Counted from the first letter of the stretch, positions 35,984-45,702 are shown. The stretch is DNA of 64,000 nt from Spirosoma profusum (GCF_014699005.1 NZ_JACWZY010000023.1:1-64000), one strand, 5' to 3'. Program-made: numbers and translations. Notes: generated by a model from the letters alone, not told the origin.

Positions 35984-36964
35984 ATGCAACTATCCTTAGA
36001 ATCACATAAGCCCACGCTCGCTCGCTTTCAATCGCTGATTGCGTTGTTCGTGCTGTGTCTGGGCATTAGTTTGATGTCGGATAAATTTCTGACGGTGGCT
36101 AATTTCTGGAACGTATTACGCCAGATTTCGGTCAATGTCTGTATTTCTACGGGCATGACGCTCGTCGTGCTGACAGCGGGTATCGATTTATCAGTCGGGT
36201 CGGTACTAGCCTTGTCGGGGGCAATCACGGCGGGTTTGCTACGTAACGGCATTCCTATGCCGAGCGCCAATCTATTCATCGGCTTTACGTTGCTCGGGTC
36301 CATACTGGCGGGTATACTGACCGGGTCGGGCCTGGGCTGGTTCAACGGCTGGGCCATTACGCGATTCAGTTTGCCACCCTTTGTTGCTACGTTGGCGATG
36401 CTCACCATCGCGCGCGGCCTGACCATGCTCTGGACCGGTGGCTTCCCGATTACGGGTCTGGGCGATTCGTTTACGTATCTCGGAACGGGCTGGTTGATTG
36501 GTATTCCGGTTCCCGTTTGGATATCGGGGCTAATTGTTGCCATTGCTACGTTGATCACTAACAAAACCCGCCTTGGTCGTTACATCTACGCTATCGGTGG
36601 AAGTGAATCGGCTGCCCGGCTGTCGGGAGTGAACATCGAACGTATCAAAATGGTGGTCTATACACTGGCTGGTACGTTGGCTGGTGTGGGCGGTCTGCTC
36701 GTTACGTCGCGGCTGGATTCGGCCCAACCCAATGCGGGTATCAGCTACGAACTCGATTCCATTGCGGCTGTGGTGATCGGTGGTACGTCGCTATCTGGTG
36801 GGCGGGGAAGTATTTTGGGTACAGTGCAGGGAGCAATCATCATCGGTGTTCTGAACAACGGACTGGTATTACTTAACGTATCACCCTTCTGGCAGCAGGT
36901 CGTCAAAGGTTTCGTGATTCTGCTCGCCGTAATTATTGACCAGAAGAGTTCAAAACGAGAATGA
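35984..36964 (+). CDS. Sugar ABC transporter permease (RbsC-like)
   Basis: The 326-residue integral membrane protein has about eight to ten hydrophobic segments and the BPD_transp_2 features TAGIDLSVGSVLALSGA, GLGWFNGWAITRFSLPPFVATLAML, and AIGGSESAARLSGVN. An open frame extends to 35912, but that part is translated inverted repeat, and the normal N-terminus starts at the ATG at 35984. It forms the channel for the sugar importer with the ATPase encoded just upstream. Confidence 0.93.
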   Translation: MQLSLESHKPTLARFQSLIALFVLCLGISLMSDKFLTVANFWNVLRQISVNVCISTGMTLVVLTAGIDLSVGSVLALSGAITAGLLRNGIPMPSANLFIGFTLLGSILAGILTGSGLGWFNGWAITRFSLPPFVATLAMLTIARGLTMLWTGGFPITGLGDSFTYLGTGWLIGIPVPVWISGLIVAIATLITNKTRLGRYIYAIGGSESAARLSGVNIERIKMVVYTLAGTLAGVGGLLVTSRLDSAQPNAGISYELDSIAAVVIGGTSLSGGRGSILGTVQGAIIIGVLNNGLVLLNVSPFWQQVVKGFVILLAVIIDQKSSKRE

Positions 36965-36970
36965 AAATTA

Positions 36971-37042
36971 TTACGCATAGATGCACAGAGAAATTATATG
37001 GCCTCTGCGTATCTCTATGCTCTTCTGTGCATCTATGCGTAA
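36971..37042. repeat. Inverted repeat between permease and kinase genes
   Basis: TTACGCATAGATGCACAGAG and its near-complement form a stem of about 18-20 bases. It separates two tandem genes and may be an internal terminator or RNA-processing stem. Confidence 0.8.
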
Positions 37043-37056
37043 CAACCTTTTAAGCC

Positions 37057-38538
37057 ATGCAGCCCTACATTTTAGCCATCGACCAGGGAACAAGCAGTAC
37101 AAAATCGCTCATATTTGATGCGAACGGTCAGGTTGTTGCGCGAGCTTCCGAGCCGCTGAAAACGCATTATTCCGGTGATGGCTACGTAGAGCAGGAGCCC
37201 GAAGAAATTTACCGGAACGTACTGACATCAATTGGCAAATGTATCGGTTCCTTTGCGGCTTCGGGTGGTAATCCGCATGATATTTCTGTTGCGGGCATAT
37301 CGAATCAGCGGGAAACGTTTGTCATCTGGAACAAGTTGGGTGAGCCGCTCTACAACGCCATTGTCTGGCAGTGTAAGCGATCTATAGCGATTTGCGACCG
37401 GCTGAAGGCGCAGGGCTTTGAACCCATTGTTCGTGCTAAAACGGGCCTGTTCATTGATCCCTATTTTTCAGGAACGAAACTAATCTGGTTAGCGGAGAAT
37501 GTCGAATCGGTACGTCTGGCGATTCAGTCCGGTGATGCGTATTTCGGCACCATCGATACGTGGCTGCTTTACCGGCTAACCAACGGTACGTGTTATTTCA
37601 CGGATTATACAAATGCGTCGCGTACCCTGTTTTTTAATCTGCAAAACCTGACCTGGGATACTGAATTACTGGATTTATTCGGCTTAACCGGGCTGAATTT
37701 GCCGGAACTTAAACCATCGTCGGCATTTTTTGGGGAGTCGAATGTTAATGGTCTTTTCGATCATTCGCTTCAACTGACCGCCATGATTGGCGATTCGCAC
37801 GCGGCCGCTTTTGGCGAAGGCTGTTTTGTACCCGGTACGGCAAAAGCTACGTTGGGCACCGGCTGTTCCATTATCATGAACACCGGCCAAACACTCACCG
37901 AATCGCAGCAAGGCATGGTTTCTACGATTTGCTGGAGTACCGAAGAACGTGTCGATTATGCGCTGGAAGGTGTTATCGTGACCTGCGGGGCTACTATCGA
38001 GTGGCTGAAAAACAACCTGGGTTTATTTGCCGACAGTCGGGAAACCGAAGCGATGGCGAACGCTCTGACCGATAATGGGGGCGTTTATGTTATCCCTGCT
38101 TTTAGCGGGCTTGGAGCGCCGTATTGGCAAATGTCCCGCAAAGCATCTATCGCCGGGCTAACGTTCGGCACCACCAAAAACCACCTGGTACGGGCGGCTC
38201 TGGAATCGATTCCTTACCAGATAAAAGACGTAATTGTGGCGATGGAGCAAGACACTGGTATTCCACTGGCCGAGCTAATGGTTAATGGAGGCATCAGCGC
38301 GAACCAGTTTGTATTGCATTTTCTGGCTGACTTGCTGAAAAAACCGGTGATCAACAAAGGAATGCCCGATGTTTCGGCGCAGGGAGCCGCTTATCTGGCA
38401 GGGCTGAAAGCCGGTATCTACAAAAATCTGGACCATCTGACGCAGTTGGAAGCAGGAAAATCAGTTGTTCACCCTGACCTAACTAACGTAGCAATCCAAA
38501 CTGCTTACCAGGGATGGCAATCTGCCATTCATCAATAG
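37057..38538 (+). CDS. FGGY-family carbohydrate kinase (glycerol-kinase-like)
   Basis: The 493-residue protein has the ATP-binding start LAIDQGTSSTKSLIFD, the IVWQCKR region, GTIDTWLLYRLT, GTGCSIIMNTG and NGGISANQFVLHFLADLL, all FGGY features. It is closest by eye to glycerol kinases, but the setting with an isomerase-family gene, transketolase and sugar importer points to a ketose such as a pentulose. Length is normal. It is the last gene of the sugar locus, followed by a hairpin that separates it from a converging gene. Confidence 0.88.
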   Translation: MQPYILAIDQGTSSTKSLIFDANGQVVARASEPLKTHYSGDGYVEQEPEEIYRNVLTSIGKCIGSFAASGGNPHDISVAGISNQRETFVIWNKLGEPLYNAIVWQCKRSIAICDRLKAQGFEPIVRAKTGLFIDPYFSGTKLIWLAENVESVRLAIQSGDAYFGTIDTWLLYRLTNGTCYFTDYTNASRTLFFNLQNLTWDTELLDLFGLTGLNLPELKPSSAFFGESNVNGLFDHSLQLTAMIGDSHAAAFGEGCFVPGTAKATLGTGCSIIMNTGQTLTESQQGMVSTICWSTEERVDYALEGVIVTCGATIEWLKNNLGLFADSRETEAMANALTDNGGVYVIPAFSGLGAPYWQMSRKASIAGLTFGTTKNHLVRAALESIPYQIKDVIVAMEQDTGIPLAELMVNGGISANQFVLHFLADLLKKPVINKGMPDVSAQGAAYLAGLKAGIYKNLDHLTQLEAGKSVVHPDLTNVAIQTAYQGWQSAIHQ

Positions 38539-38573
38539 TTTGCAGACTTAGACACTTATTATCAACGTAATGA

Positions 38574-38631
38574 CCTTACTTCAACGTAACGCTCTTCATT
38601 TAACGGGTAATAGCGCTACGTTGAAGCAAGG
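38574..38631. terminator. Hairpin between converging genes
   Basis: CCTTACTTCAACGTAACGCT pairs with AGCGCTACGTTGAAGCAAGG with two mismatches around an 18-base loop. It lies between the converging kinase and oxidoreductase genes and may stop both. Both arms carry the ACGTA/TACGT motif. Confidence 0.65.
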
Positions 38632-38656
38632 TTCATCTGGGAACGTAGTGACGGCT

Positions 38657-39976
38657 TTATATGCGGATTCCCCAGTCGTTCTTCATGGGGCGACCAAGCA
38701 AAGCATTCGCTTCCGCATCATTTTTGAATGACTCTTTTTTAGGATTCCACTGGAGAGGGCGTTTCAACTGGTACGCAATATTGCCAATGTTGCAAACTGA
38801 TGCCGTTCGATGACCGATTTCAACATCACAAATGGGTTTGCTACGTTTCCGCATGGCGTCCAGAAAATCTTTATAATGATTTTCGCTCTTGTAAACGTGT
38901 TTTTCAGATTCGCCGATGACTTTTGTGGCCAGTGAAGCAGGAGTCGTTTCCAGTTTCTTGCGCTGCACCCTAAGTTCTCCCTCGGAACCAGTGAAAAGAA
39001 TCGCATTGTTCCAATCCCATTTTTCGTGGGTCATCGTAATACCATTTTCGTAACGATACGTCAGAAAAGGATGTTCTTTGCCGTCAGGAGCAATCACCTC
39101 AACCGGGCCGCTATCGTCCATATCCAGCGACCATTGTACAATATCGAACATGTGCGCGCCCCAGTCGGTCACCATGCCACCGCCGAATTCCTTGTAGTTA
39201 CGCCAGTTTGGAAATACGTCTTTAGAGGTTGGGGGCGCTAATTCTGAATTGAATGGAACTGGCTCATTAGGTCCCAGCCAAGTCACCCAATCAAGCCCAT
39301 CCGGAATTGTTTCAGCGGGTAAATTATATGGAGTGGGCGGAGGACCCACATTCACTTTAATATGTTTAATTTCACCAATATAGCCATTCCGGATCAATTC
39401 GGCCGTTTGCCGAAATTCGGGCCATGACCGTTGCATACTTCCTGTCTGAAAAACACGATTGTGTTTTCGGGCGGCATTGACCATAGCCCGTCCTTCTTTA
39501 ACGGTCAGCGAAAGAGGCTTTTCACAATAAATATCTTTACCGGCTTCGGCAGCCCGTACGGCCGCGGCCGCGTGCCAATGGTCGGGCGTAGCAATCACCA
39601 CAGCGTCAACGTCTTTGCGGGCCAGCAATTCCCGAAAATCAGTATAAACCGGAATGTCGGCATAGGAGCCCAACTGTGTGTTTTTCTCGTAATGGGCTTT
39701 TATTCGGTCGAGGGTGAGCTGGGCCTTGGCTTTATACACTTCGCTAATGGCCACAATTCGCGCTTCGTTAGTGCCCAAAAATGAAGATGTTAAGCCCCTA
39801 CCCTGTTTACCCGTACCAATAAATCCCAACGAAATCACATCGCTGGGAGCCAGATATTTTAATCCGTCGGGACGTTTCCCACCGAGAACGTAGCGGGGAA
39901 CAATCATAAATCCGGCCGCAACCGCAGACGCCTTCCCGATAAAGTCCCGGCGATTAATTGACTGATTGTCTTTCAT
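38657..39976 (-). CDS. Exported Gfo/Idh/MocA family oxidoreductase
   Basis: The 439-residue protein has a twin-arginine signal (NRRDFIGKA, R9-R10) and then the NAD-binding fold LGFIGTGKQGRGL, AVVIATPDHWHAAAA and the catalytic EKPLSLTVKEGRAM. A twin-arginine signal implies export with bound cofactor, a common feature of this family in Bacteroidota, where some members act as glycoside hydrolases via oxidation at C3. It converges on the sugar locus but may not belong to it. Confidence 0.9.
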   Translation of the reverse strand: MKDNQSINRRDFIGKASAVAAGFMIVPRYVLGGKRPDGLKYLAPSDVISLGFIGTGKQGRGLTSSFLGTNEARIVAISEVYKAKAQLTLDRIKAHYEKNTQLGSYADIPVYTDFRELLARKDVDAVVIATPDHWHAAAAVRAAEAGKDIYCEKPLSLTVKEGRAMVNAARKHNRVFQTGSMQRSWPEFRQTAELIRNGYIGEIKHIKVNVGPPPTPYNLPAETIPDGLDWVTWLGPNEPVPFNSELAPPTSKDVFPNWRNYKEFGGGMVTDWGAHMFDIVQWSLDMDDSGPVEVIAPDGKEHPFLTYRYENGITMTHEKWDWNNAILFTGSEGELRVQRKKLETTPASLATKVIGESEKHVYKSENHYKDFLDAMRKRSKPICDVEIGHRTASVCNIGNIAYQLKRPLQWNPKKESFKNDAEANALLGRPMKNDWGIRI

Positions 39977-40178
39977 TGTGAATCAGCGTTAAGGTTTTTA
40001 TTTCTAAAAGTCAGGATGATACGGAAATCTAATTCCTAATTTTTCTTTTCTTGTGATAAGGCCCCTAAGTAGGAGCTATCAATGAGAGCTGTATACGTAT
40101 ACAACGATTAAACTACGAAACGGAAGAATCCAACTCCCTACAGAAAATTTTCTGCTACAAGTAATATAGTACAGAAAT

Positions 40179-41261
40179 TTAATTCTTTGCTATTGAGGTT
40201 CTTTTTATAGAAATTACAGCGATTAATAACAAGTAGCCACAATAAAAATACCTTGTCTGTACTATTGGAATATATGAGAAGATAATACACAAAATTACAA
40301 ATGCATAAAAGAACTTACTTCCAATTTTGTCTTTAGTTTTCCACTGAGTATAAAACGCTCCAGGAACGGCATAAAGGAACAAAAAAGACTGCCCCCACAC
40401 AATAATATCATTATAAACATCTGTAAAAAAAATCATTTGACTAGTTCTTGTCAAAACGCTACCATAAAGATTAAGAAAAGTTTTAGGCAGCACCACTAAA
40501 TAATATCCGAATGTATTCTGAAGATTATTTAAGATTAATATAGTTCCACCACCAGTTCCATTTTCGACAGTATTTTCTATTTCAATAGTATAGTTATTTA
40601 TCGCGCTAAAATTTTCATTTATATAATAACTGGCAATCGAAATTAGAAATATATAGGTGCAATATTGAAGAACTTTATATTTATTCCACTTGGGAAAGAA
40701 ATAAAAATTACAATATAAAATAATAAATAATAGTGTCATTTCTTTTCTCGCCAAAAAACTCACAAATAGACTAAATAATATTAAATACCAGCGAGGTTTT
40801 ATTAATGTAGATGTAAACAGAGAAGTTGCTAGTAACGCCATCATTTCTTTATTTACAGCAAATAAGCTTACAAATGTTATTGGATTAATGGCCAATAGTA
40901 TCAAATATTTATTAATGTCAAAATATTTAGTTTTACTAATAATATATACTGACAAACAAAAACAAAAGGTATTGAAAATAAAAATAGAAATCAGGTTATC
41001 GCCAATTAACCATATTACAAAAAAAGGCCCAGTAAAATTCGGCCATAAAGCCAAATAAAGGAGCAGGTTATCCCTGTTATCCCTAAAGTGATTTACGTAC
41101 GTATGGTGATCCGCAGCTATACGCAGGTCGAAGATACTGTACTCGGTAGCATTATAAACGTCGGTATAACCTACTAGCGCAAAAAAGACTAAAGCGATTA
41201 GGATATATGCGCCTAATAACAGTTCAAATTTTTGAATTTTAAACACATAATCCTTCATCAA
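40179..41261 (-). CDS. Multi-pass membrane protein, EpsG/Wzy-like
   Basis: The 360-residue protein is rich in Phe, Ile and Tyr with about nine to ten membrane segments. The pattern DLRIAADHHTYVNHFRD followed by repeated hydrophobic spans and PIVQTRYFYCGYLLL resembles EpsG/Wzy-type polysaccharide polymerases. The DNA is much more AT-rich than neighbours and nearly lacks the ACGTA/TACGT motif, which suggests recent acquisition. It follows the glycosyltransferase gene on the same strand. Polymerase role is inference. Confidence 0.7.
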   Translation of the reverse strand: MMKDYVFKIQKFELLLGAYILIALVFFALVGYTDVYNATEYSIFDLRIAADHHTYVNHFRDNRDNLLLYLALWPNFTGPFFVIWLIGDNLISIFIFNTFCFCLSVYIISKTKYFDINKYLILLAINPITFVSLFAVNKEMMALLATSLFTSTLIKPRWYLILFSLFVSFLARKEMTLLFIILYCNFYFFPKWNKYKVLQYCTYIFLISIASYYINENFSAINNYTIEIENTVENGTGGGTILILNNLQNTFGYYLVVLPKTFLNLYGSVLTRTSQMIFFTDVYNDIIVWGQSFLFLYAVPGAFYTQWKTKDKIGSKFFYAFVILCIIFSYIPIVQTRYFYCGYLLLIAVISIKRTSIAKN

Positions 41262-41295
41262 TTTAAGTAATTATTGTGAACAGCGCGTGATAAAT

Positions 41296-42144
41296 CTAGC
41301 TATTAATTTTACCTAAATTACCATTCCATCCGTCAATTAAACCTTTCGTCAACATCTTAATTCGATGCTTTCTGTCTTTTTGAAGCAGAATTGCTTTTAT
41401 AAATAGCTTACTAAGATTCTCGACGAAATTTAAAACAAAAGCAGGGCTTTGTTTTAAATATATACGTGATAAATGAAGTCCATTTCGTGTATAATAATAC
41501 AAGCGAATAGGTGAGTGACTACCGAACTCTGCAATAGTACGCGACCCTAATTTAATTTGCTGTATATACCCTAACCGGTGAACTAAACGGATACTGGGTA
41601 TCTCTATAACTTGATACCCTTTTTCGTTTAATCGTAAACCGTATTCATGATCGACGTGATCAATAAATAAATCATCTTTGAAATTACCTACACTCGTATA
41701 AGCATCTAGATTTAACAAATTCCCCGATGTAAGCGTATATAACAAACGTCTGTAAGGAACATGCTTTAATTTTGAATGATGAGAACCCGATAAAATTCCT
41801 ATAGGATGTGGAAACTGATTCCAGAATGTTATCATTTCATCGATCATAGATGATGGCGTTTGGGTGTCATCATCCATAGTTAATAATACCGAATAATTAT
41901 CAGCTAACGCTTCCTGAGCAGCAAAATTTAAAGCCGTAGCAATACCTTTATTACCCTGTAAGGAGATATATTTTATTTTGCTATTTTTCTGTAATTCTTT
42001 AATAAGCTCCGCGTTCGGCGTAACTGAATTATCAACAACGTATAACTTGGAAATTTGATCAATGTAAGTACTAATATTATCCAGCACTTCAATAGGACTG
42101 TTATAAAGTACAACAGACCCCGCAATATCTTTTTTACTAATCAT
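41296..42144 (-). CDS. Glycosyltransferase family 2
   Basis: The 282-residue protein has the GT2 layout: GSVVLYNSPIEVLDNI at the start, IKYISLQGNKGIATALNFA, and the metal-binding LLTMDDDTQTP. The later DHVDHEYGLRLNEKGY and VHRLGYIQ resemble rhamnosyltransferases. It would add a sugar to a surface polysaccharide on the inner face of the membrane. It shares the AT-rich composition and low ACGTA content of the gene after it, so the pair is probably one transferred unit. Confidence 0.87.
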   Translation of the reverse strand: MISKKDIAGSVVLYNSPIEVLDNISTYIDQISKLYVVDNSVTPNAELIKELQKNSKIKYISLQGNKGIATALNFAAQEALADNYSVLLTMDDDTQTPSSMIDEMITFWNQFPHPIGILSGSHHSKLKHVPYRRLLYTLTSGNLLNLDAYTSVGNFKDDLFIDHVDHEYGLRLNEKGYQVIEIPSIRLVHRLGYIQQIKLGSRTIAEFGSHSPIRLYYYTRNGLHLSRIYLKQSPAFVLNFVENLSKLFIKAILLQKDRKHRIKMLTKGLIDGWNGNLGKINS

Positions 42145-42595
42145 AAAGATTCTATATGTGGCTGTTTAAACTTTTGATTCGAGCGTGAATTCTGTCATTC
42201 TGACGAAACAGGCATCCGGTGTACAAGAAGCTCTAAATCGCTCTTAGGGCACCGATTTCCAAACGTTTAAACAGGTACTATACAAAGAAATCAATAACAA
42301 ATATAGCTGTTACATAGCTAATACCGTAGCTACATGAGGAGTTCTTGCCATGCAGAGGAGCTTATAAAGCTCTTTATTAGTAGATAGGTTGCTCATTTGC
42401 TGGGCTTTACGACATAGCATCCTGATGAATCAGAATCTGGGCCGCATCTTGCTTGTCTGGAAGGGTCATGACGAACGCGGCTTTTTTTGTAACATTGTCG
42501 CATCATTCAGGCTTATCAAATTGACGTTTAATCGGGTAGCATGATCCCAAGTCATCGCCTGTTTACAAACCAGCCTGAAGTTAACCATTACGTGC
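42145..42595. other. Intergenic region with a degraded palindromic repeat
   Basis: This 451-base gap holds a decayed family A element near 42190-42275 (TTCTGTCATTCTGACGAAAC, then GATTTCCAAACG) and otherwise nothing recognisable. The promoter of glgE should lie near its right end, but no clear TAnnTTTG was seen. It marks the right border of the AT-rich pair. Confidence 0.45.
42190..42275. repeat. Degenerate family A repeat
   Basis: TTCTGTCATTCTGACGAAAC matches the left end of family A, and TTTCCAAACG matches the conserved loop, but the right arm is missing. Likely a decayed or half-deleted copy. Confidence 0.45.
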
Positions 42596-44638
42596 ATGAA
42601 CATTTCTGCCCATCGTTCCGGCCTTGACGGGCCTGGCCAGTCTCGCGTGGCTATTGCGCGCGTATCGCCCGAACTCGACAACGGCCGGTTCCCTATCAAA
42701 GCCATTCCTGGGAACGTAATAGCGGTCGAGGCCGATATATTCGCCGATGGTCATGATTATCTGGCAGCTTATCTGCTCTACAGACATATTGATGATACGT
42801 CCTGGACGGAAACGGCCATGTCGCTGATTGTCAACGACCGGTGGGGGGCTGCGTTTATCGTCGAAAAACAGGGACAATATTACTATACTATCGAAGCCTG
42901 GATAGATCATCCAGCCTCCTGGCAACATGAAATTCACCTGAAAGTGGCCGACGGGCAACGTATCACAAGCGAATTACTGGCTGGTGCTCAGTACGTTGAT
43001 GGCATACTCGAAAGGGCCGGTGGAAAGCCGGAAAGCAAAAAAGGCAGTAAGTTTAAAAAAGCCGCCCCACCCACCGACGAAAGCCCTGACGTAAAAGCAT
43101 TACGCGAAATGGCGGCTTTGTTCCGCGACGAAAATCGGTATGATGAAGCGGTGTCTGTAGCGGAGAGTGATCAGTTTACTTTTTATGCGAATCGGTCCCC
43201 CGAGCGGAAGAACGTAACACGTTACGAACACGAACTGGGCGTAGACGTCGATAGAGATCGGGCTGGATTCAGTACGTGGTATTGCCTGTTTCCCCGCTCT
43301 GCATCACGTGAAGAAACAGCTGGAGAGCCCCGACATGGCACATTTAGGGACGTAGAGGCACTACTTCCCCGGATTTCCGGCATGGGTTTCGACGTACTGT
43401 ATCTGCCGCCTATTCATCCCATTGGTACGTCGCACCGAAAGGGAAAAAATAACTCGGTCATCTGCCAACCAGGCGAACCAGGTGTACCTTACGGTATTGG
43501 GTCGGACGAAGGCGGCCATGATGCAATCCACTCTGAACTCGGTACGATTGAGGACTTTAAGCACCTGATTGCCATTGCCGCCAATTACGGGATGGAAGTG
43601 GCTATGGATTTGGCGATTCAATGCTCCCCCGATCACCCGTGGGCGCAAGAGCATCCTGAGTGGTTCAAAAAACGACCCGACGGCACTATCCAATACGCCG
43701 AAAACCCACCCAAAAAATACCAGGATATTTACCCAGTTTATTTCGAAACCGACGACTGGCAGAATCTCTGGCAGGAACTTAAGCGCGTATTACTTGTATG
43801 GGCGTCGTGGGGAGTACGTATCGTTCGGGTCGATAATCCGCATACCAAACCGTTCGCTTTCTGGGAATGGGTTATTGCCGAAGTGAAAAAAGAATTTCCG
43901 GATATGCTTTTCCTGGCCGAAGCCTTCACGAAGCCAAAAGTGATGCAGGAACTGGGGAAACGAGGTTTCGCGCAATCATATACGTACTACACATGGCGAA
44001 ACTCAAAACAGGAACTGGAGCAGTACATGACCGAACTGACACAATCGGACATGAAATTTTACTATCGCCCGAATTTCTGGCCGACAACGCACGATATTAA
44101 TCCGCCTAGCTTACATGGTGGCCACGAGCCCCAGTTCCTGATCCGCTATTGCCTGGCCGCTACGTTATCGAGCAACTACGGCATCTACGGCCCGTCTTTT
44201 GAGTTGATGGAACACGTACCGTTTCCAAACAAAGAAGAATATCTGAACTCGGAAAAGTATGAAATACGACGTTGGGACTGGGATAAAACCAATAAACTAA
44301 CGTACCTGATTACGCTTGTCAACCGGATTCGCCACGAGAACGTAGCCCTACAAACGACCAATAACATTACGTTCTGTTCGGTCAGCGACGACGCTATTAT
44401 GGCGTATCTGAAAACGTCGGGCAGTAATCGGCTGCTTATCGTGGTCAACACTGATGCATATAACCGTCGGGCGGGCGTAATACGTGTGCCTATATGGCAA
44501 TTGGGTATTGGTCAGGAGCAGTCATACACGGTTTACGACTTGCTCACTGGCGCGTATTATATTTGGCAGGGCGAATACAACTACGTAGAATTAGACCCCT
44601 ATTCGCTACCAATGCATTTGTTCCGAATTGATGTATAA
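42596..44638 (+). CDS. glgE: Alpha-1,4-glucan:maltose-1-phosphate maltosyltransferase
   Basis: GlgE extends alpha-glucans using maltose 1-phosphate. The 680-residue protein has the N-terminal DUF3416 domain (RVAIARVSPELDNGRFPIKA), an insert region, and the GH13 barrel with DVLYLPPIHPIG, the nucleophile D413 in VRVDNPHTK and the acid E442 in FLAEAFTKP. The 29-residue spacing between these two residues equals that of the Streptomyces enzyme. The end has the beta-sandwich NTDAYNRRAGVIRVP. Partners such as treS, pep2 or glgB are not in the window. Confidence 0.95.
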   Translation: MNISAHRSGLDGPGQSRVAIARVSPELDNGRFPIKAIPGNVIAVEADIFADGHDYLAAYLLYRHIDDTSWTETAMSLIVNDRWGAAFIVEKQGQYYYTIEAWIDHPASWQHEIHLKVADGQRITSELLAGAQYVDGILERAGGKPESKKGSKFKKAAPPTDESPDVKALREMAALFRDENRYDEAVSVAESDQFTFYANRSPERKNVTRYEHELGVDVDRDRAGFSTWYCLFPRSASREETAGEPRHGTFRDVEALLPRISGMGFDVLYLPPIHPIGTSHRKGKNNSVICQPGEPGVPYGIGSDEGGHDAIHSELGTIEDFKHLIAIAANYGMEVAMDLAIQCSPDHPWAQEHPEWFKKRPDGTIQYAENPPKKYQDIYPVYFETDDWQNLWQELKRVLLVWASWGVRIVRVDNPHTKPFAFWEWVIAEVKKEFPDMLFLAEAFTKPKVMQELGKRGFAQSYTYYTWRNSKQELEQYMTELTQSDMKFYYRPNFWPTTHDINPPSLHGGHEPQFLIRYCLAATLSSNYGIYGPSFELMEHVPFPNKEEYLNSEKYEIRRWDWDKTNKLTYLITLVNRIRHENVALQTTNNITFCSVSDDAIMAYLKTSGSNRLLIVVNTDAYNRRAGVIRVPIWQLGIGQEQSYTVYDLLTGAYYIWQGEYNYVELDPYSLPMHLFRIDV

Positions 44639-44644
44639 TTAACT

Positions 44645-44703
44645 GAATAATGCACAATGAATAATTTGTATATGCCTTATAATCAATCGATAATGCATTA
44701 TTC
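44645..44703. repeat. Short inverted repeat after glgE
   Basis: GAATAATGCA and TGCATTATTC form a ten-base stem with a long loop in AT-rich DNA between two tandem genes. It is weak as a terminator. Confidence 0.5.
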
Positions 44704-44724
44704 ATTTTCCAAACCCTAAACCTA

Positions 44725-45702
44725 ATGGATGAAATAAAGTGGGGAATTATTGGCTGTGGCGACGTAACAGAAGTAAAAAGTGGGCAGGCTTTCAACAAAG
44801 CACCTCATTCGAAACTGGTTGCCGTGATGCGCCGTGATGCCGAAAAAGCGGCTGATTACGCCCGTCGACACAACGTACCAAAATGGTACAGCGATGCTGA
44901 TGAGCTAATTAATGACCCTGAAGTAAACGCCATCTACGTAGCAACCCCGCCCGATAGCCACGCTGATTACGCCATCCGGGCTATGCAGGCTGGTAAACCG
45001 GTTTATGTAGAAAAGCCGATGGCGCTGAATGCCGCCGAGTGTGAAGCCATGAATCAGGCGAGCCGGGAGACGGGCATACCGCTTTTTGTGGCCTACTATC
45101 GCCGGGCATTGCCTTATTTTCTCAAAGTAAAAGAACTAGTTGATCAGCAGACTATTGGCGAAATTCGCTGTGTAAACGTTCAGCTTTATTGGCAACCTCT
45201 TCCGGGCGAAACAGGCGAAAATCCGCAACCGGGCTGGCGTGTTTTTCCGGAAATTTCCGGTGGTGGACGCTTTCATGATCTGGCCTCGCACCAGTTCGAT
45301 TTTCTGGAGTATCTCCTCGGCCCCATCAAAAATGCCAGTGGTATCAGCCAGAATCAGGCGGGATTGTACAAAGCTGATGACATGGTGGTTGCTACGTTCG
45401 CTTTTGAGTCGGGCGCAGTGGGCACGGGCAACTGGTGTTTTACCGTCAATCCGGAGCAACGAATGGAGCAAACGCAACTCGTCGGCTCCAAAGGCAAAAT
45501 CACTTTCTCATTTTTCGAGAATTTCCGCCTGCTCGTCGAAACGGAATCGGGCCCTGTGGATTATTCTATTCCATTTCCAGAACACGTACAACAACCACTA
45601 ATTGAGCTGATCGTGAGCGATTTACGAGGTGAGGGAAAAAGCCCAAGCACTGGCGAAACGGGAGCCCGATCGTCCAGGATTCTGGACTGGATAACAACGT
45701 AG
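44725..45702 (+). CDS. Gfo/Idh/MocA family oxidoreductase
   Basis: The 325-residue cytosolic protein has KWGIIGCGDVTEVKSG as the nucleotide-binding turn, AIYVATPPDSHADYAI, the EKPMALNAAECEAM catalytic segment, and GGGRFHDLASHQFDFLEYLLG in the C-terminal domain. It resembles 1,5-anhydrofructose or xylose dehydrogenase-type members, but the substrate cannot be decided. It follows glgE by 86 bases and may share a transcript. A hairpin at its stop faces a converging gene. Confidence 0.9.
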   Translation: MDEIKWGIIGCGDVTEVKSGQAFNKAPHSKLVAVMRRDAEKAADYARRHNVPKWYSDADELINDPEVNAIYVATPPDSHADYAIRAMQAGKPVYVEKPMALNAAECEAMNQASRETGIPLFVAYYRRALPYFLKVKELVDQQTIGEIRCVNVQLYWQPLPGETGENPQPGWRVFPEISGGGRFHDLASHQFDFLEYLLGPIKNASGISQNQAGLYKADDMVVATFAFESGAVGTGNWCFTVNPEQRMEQTQLVGSKGKITFSFFENFRLLVETESGPVDYSIPFPEHVQQPLIELIVSDLRGEGKSPSTGETGARSSRILDWITT

